From Anastrepha obliqua (Eukaryota; Arthropoda; Insecta; Diptera; Tephritidae), in contig NC_072893.1 of NCBI RefSeq assembly GCF_027943255.1, positions 132,803,784-132,867,783 of the forward strand: 64,000 nucleotides of DNA, given 5' to 3'. Position 1 is the stretch's first letter. Every line of letters begins with the position of its first letter. The translations under genes and the position numbers were made by a program. Below are positions 60,172 through 64,000 of this stretch, piece by piece. The notes beneath the pieces are model-generated. The model was not told the origin of the DNA and searched no databases. It saw only the letters and a list, made by a program, of their open reading frames with translations.

Positions 60172-63100
60172 TAATTTTAACTCCTGCCGCAAAGCTAGGT
60201 ATGAAATATCACTCAATTATTTTAAAGTAGCAACCAGAAGGTCTATTCTTTTTTCAATTAGTCGTATTGTTTGAACACGAGGGTAAATTACTCTGCAAAA
60301 TCTCTATAAGGAAACCTAAACTTGGTCTGAGAATATTCCTCAATTCCTTCCTTCTTTCCAGCATGAAAAATGCTAAATTTCTTTCACTTCATTAGCTACG
60401 CCCACATTTTTCTATAATCGGATTAATTTATTAAAAAAAAATTCCAGTCAGCCCTCCAGCTGTATGCTGCCGCTGAGAAACAGATACTCAAATCTTTTCA
60501 TTACCTATTAAAGAGAGGCAAATAAATAAAGAAAGTATGTGCATTTATTCCTGAAGTTTTTCAACTGAGGCCGAATTGGCAAATCCCTGAACTGAAAGCA
60601 CCATTCAAATGAAGATTTTACTCCGTCAACAGTTGAGTCATCGCATCAAACTTTCATGTGAAGATTTTTGTCGATTAACCTAAAGTTTTCCATTGAATAT
60701 AATTAACACTCTAAGTATTGCCTATTCAAGTAAAAGTAGTAGAGAGCTCTGCTTACCTGAATATCATATAACTTTAAGCCCAATAGAGAAACCTCACGTG
60801 GGCAGGTGAACAGGTGTGTCTTTTGGACTGAGTTGGCAGTGAAATCCGCTGCCAGCTATTATAAAATATGCCCTACAAGTCTCAAAGAAGCCTGAACAAC
60901 ACTGGATTGGCACGGTAATTGAGCTGTTAAAAGAAGAGGCTTCTTGAATTTTTATAAACTCGTACACTACAAAAAAGACAATGTTTGGTGTTGATTTGGA
61001 ATTAATGGTATCATCGGGGCTTTTTTTTTAAAAAGCATTAGATGTGACAATATCACTTAAACAATTTTTATTTATTTACTTTTAAAGTTCGAGCTCTTTT
61101 AATGAAAACCTCCATAGTTGTTCTGGTGTAGTGATAAGATTTACTAATTAATCGATTTAATTTTTAAAATGTTTATAAATTAGTTTTCAGCTATATAGAG
61201 TTATCCAAATTTACATTTCAGGGCACAAGTTAAATCTGCGTTCTTGGTGTTAGGGATTATTAAAAATTAAAAGGAAATATATGTCTTTACATTTTCTTCA
61301 AGTATAATATCTCAAAAGTATTTCCTGACAAATCTCAATGACTGAGACGAGAACTTTAAACGCATTTCACTCGAAAATGCTCGTATTTTTTCGAACTCGG
61401 TGACCACTGTAACTCAAGAAAGTACCTGTTAGAAAAAATTTTGAGTTTGTTGAAAATTTTCATTTTCTAAACAGCAATCAAATTCTGATTTTTTTTCTTG
61501 AAAATTCGAAAGAAGGGTTCAGAAGCCACCTCTTTGTGATTTTACAAAAAATATACCTCCGAATCAGTAACAGATTTCCTACTAAACTAAAGATTTTTCT
61601 TAGTTCCATTGCGTTTAGATGAATGAATTAAAATTAAAGATGGTCCAACACTAATTGGGAGAAGAGCTCCAACAAATTTACACTAAATAATGTTTTTATC
61701 TTTTTGTTTTTTCAAAATCTGGTACTGTCGCGTTGGTGTATGTAAAAACTCAGTATTATTAGCTTTGTTAAAAAAATAAATTTGGTATCGAAAAGGAAAC
61801 TATCAGAAAAGCTCATATTTTCATGCCTCTGACTACTTCTAAGCCCTCGAACTTTTATGGCAGGCTGAAATATTTCTCAGACTTCTTAAAAAATGCGTAG
61901 ATGTGAAATTTTTAGTTCACGCCATACACAAAAATTTATCACATCTTCATTCGCACGCGCTTCCAATGAAATACGAAAGCAATCGAACGTTGCATGAATG
62001 AATGAATGAGCTTTGCATCATATGTGAGCCATACAGCCCACGCATGTGAACGCGCCCGTGTTTGTGTAACTATTACAATGACTTAATTAAGTAGAAAGCA
62101 ACAACCACAACAACAACAACAATACTAAAAAACAACAACAAGTTACAGAATAAGAGAAAAAGGGGCAGAAAAAAGGTGATGGGGAAGAAGAAGAAGACGA
62201 CAGCCACGCATAACGCACAATATACATATGCGCATATGGAAATGATAATCACAAAAACAACGACAATAATAAGGAATGTAACTCCATAGCAAATGGAGAG
62301 AATGGAAACTTAACAAAAAAAAAGAGAAAAGCACACAAACACGGCAATCACAATGCGCCCGCGACAAAAACAATGCTCAGTCTGAAATTACAACTACAGC
62401 AATCACAGCCATGGCTGCACTCAATAATAATTCAATCAACTTGCATGCAACACGCGTGCAACACTGGCTGGCTGGCGAACTGGAGAATGCGCTTGCAAGC
62501 AAAAAGAAGAAAAACCATGCAAAAACACAAAAATGACAACGCGTTCCCGTCACTCACTGCAGTTTCCGCTGTGTCAATGCGCCCCACCCCTCTGTACCCC
62601 CTGCACTCCACACTGCTCGTTGTCAACACTTCGTATGCGAATTCCATGACAATTAAAATAAAATATGCGCCGCGTCGCGAGTGCGCGCTCCCCGAACGGC
62701 TGTGTGAATCTGCGAGATATGCCGCAATAAGTTCACACTCTTGTAATGCCGCGCGCTAATCTTTGTTGTAATCATTGTTGTGTGGCTTGTTATTGCACTG
62801 TAATAATAGTGAGGTGCAGGCACAGCGCTTGTGGAGCGACGACGATGATTTGTGTGCATATTGCACGCGCGCATGATGCATGCTACGCTACGGCAACGCC
62901 AACCGGCCGAGCAATGCCAAGCGTTTGTTACGGTCAATCAGCTGCAAAATGCATGAAAACAAAAACAAAACACAGCAGCGACACACATTAGACGCAAATG
63001 ACCGCAAACAAACACAAACAACAACAATAATTACCACAACAAATAGAAGAGGCTAGCTGGCCGTCAGCTAGCGAAGGCGAATAACAGCGCGGGATAGCAT

Positions 63101-64000
63101 TGGCTGGTGTGCAGCGCATTCCGTCGCTATTTAATTAATTTGCATAAATTATTGCACAAATTTCACTCATTGTTGGTGTTGCAGTGGTGTGTGGCAACAC
63201 ATGCATTTCGCGTTAAATAACAAAATTTATAAAATCATGGCATTTAGCGAAAAAAATGGCGTGGCAGACAGGCAAAGCGACAGCCGAGCGCTTAAAATAG
63301 CGATGCGACAGCAATGGACGCTGTGCGGCAAATGATTTGATGCTGCACCAACACCACAAAGACACATTCTGCATGTGGCCAGCCAACAACAAGCAGCGCT
63401 ACATTGCTGACTATCTGTGTGTGTGTATGTGTGGTGTGAATTACCGGCAATTTTCTGCATGTTGCACTCACTCGTTAGCTACCCCCACCGCCTAATGCTC
63501 TGGCACTTACACGTATGCAATGATGTTGCATAAACAAAGTGCAAGTGTTGCCCGCGTTGCAAGGAGGTATTAAGTGTGGCACTTAAGCGCTGGTGAATAT
63601 TTTGATTTGCTGTAATTAACCGTAAGTGGGAAGTAAGCAGTTTGCGAGTTCATTAATATGGCGGCGGACCACTTAATTTAATGGTCAATTTTGGCCAGCA
63701 GCAACAGAGGCAGCACTCGCTTACGGGCATGCATGTTGCCAGTACAGCACACAGCATGTGGCAAGTATACGAGTGTTCGCTTCAGTGTTGAAGTGCGCTG
63801 CTGCAAGAAAATGTCGAAATGCAACTAGCGAAAAAGAGTTAATGGAAGTGGAACGAAAATGATTTTGAAAGAACTGAAGTGGCAGCAGTCTGGAGTGGAG
63901 TGGAGTGGATGTACTTAATTAAATAGCAAATTAGCTTTGCTGAGTAAACTGGCACAGCGCGAGTTAAACAAAATGTTTTATGATTACGGAAGATACCTCT
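60170..64000. other. Non-coding stretch
   Basis: No gene recognised. A CAA repeat lies at 62101-62123. Bases 62400-63600 are GC-richer. An overlapping homeodomain and octamer-like cluster, TAATTAAT with ATTTGCAT, sits at 63132-63145. Open frames (62373-62759, 62653-62937) are compositional. Confidence 0.45.
63132..63145 (+). promoter_or_regulatory. Homeodomain/POU-like composite site
   Basis: TAATTAAT (63132-63139) overlaps the canonical POU octamer ATTTGCAT (63138-63145), followed by AAATTATTGCAC. Such composites are common in fly developmental enhancers, but AT-rich sequence yields them by chance too. Confidence 0.2.

Noticed and set aside
1..64000. CRISPR arrays, LTR retrotransposons, integrated viral genes, tRNA or rRNA genes
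   Set aside because: I saw no regularly spaced identical repeats with spacers, no long terminal repeats with protease/integrase frames, no capsid or glycoprotein-like frames, and no convincing tRNA or rRNA signatures; small RNAs could still be missed by eye.

Overview
This is a 64 kb window of eukaryotic nuclear DNA, AT-rich and gene-poor. It reads like a large intron or intergenic region of a cyclorrhaphan fly, plausibly a tephritid. The reasons are dense ACAT, CAA and GT microsatellites of the dipteran type and a mobile-element set of R1-clade, Jockey-clade and RTE-like retrotransposons with Tc1-like and hAT-like DNA transposons. The species is an inference. No intact, recognisable host protein-coding gene was found. 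Every long recognisable reading frame belongs to a transposable element, and nearly all are broken.

Layout. 1-4.15 kb: AT-rich non-coding DNA. 4.16-5.0 kb: 3' end of an old non-LTR retrotransposon ending in a TAAA-type tail. 5.0-6.95 kb: unassigned. 6.95-12.24 kb: a near full-length but dead R1-clade retrotransposon downstream of an ACAY-rich tract. 12.24-21.97 kb: non-coding, with two weak candidate 5'-UTR/splice-donor segments. 21.97-22.56 kb: a short R1-clade insertion with an inverted 5' end, a poly-A tail and a 12-bp target duplication. 23.61-26.34 kb: a complete DNA transposon (2,710 bp) with near-identical ~154-bp terminal inverted repeats and a perfect 8-bp duplication, carrying a broken hAT-like transposase. 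28.69-28.96 kb: a minus-strand reverse-transcriptase fossil. 29.74-30.26 kb: a young, 5'-truncated RTE-like insertion on the minus strand with a 14-bp duplication. 30.3-42.2 kb: gene desert. 42.26-42.83 kb: Tc1-like transposase fossil. 43.78-44.06 kb: a possible small secreted-peptide frame. 46-52.8 kb: an extraordinary concentration of the 7-mer GCTGAAT on one strand, in two clusters built on degenerate tandem repeats. 56.09-60.17 kb: an almost intact Jockey-clade element with a 46-A tail. 60.2-64 kb: non-coding.

How the parts relate. The mobile elements are independent insertions of different ages. The DNA transposon, the RTE-like insert, the inverted R1 insert and the Jockey element look recent (matching duplications, near-identical repeats or a long A-tail); the 4 kb, 28.7 kb and 42 kb fossils look old. 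The most unusual signal is not a gene. GCTGAAT occurs 30 times in two ~1.1-kb stretches where under 0.1 each is expected by chance, repeatedly spaced 20-21 bp apart, and the surrounding sequence shows decayed ~170-215-bp and ~265-bp tandem periods. Whether it is a decayed satellite, a clustered protein-binding array or an RNA feature cannot be settled from sequence alone.
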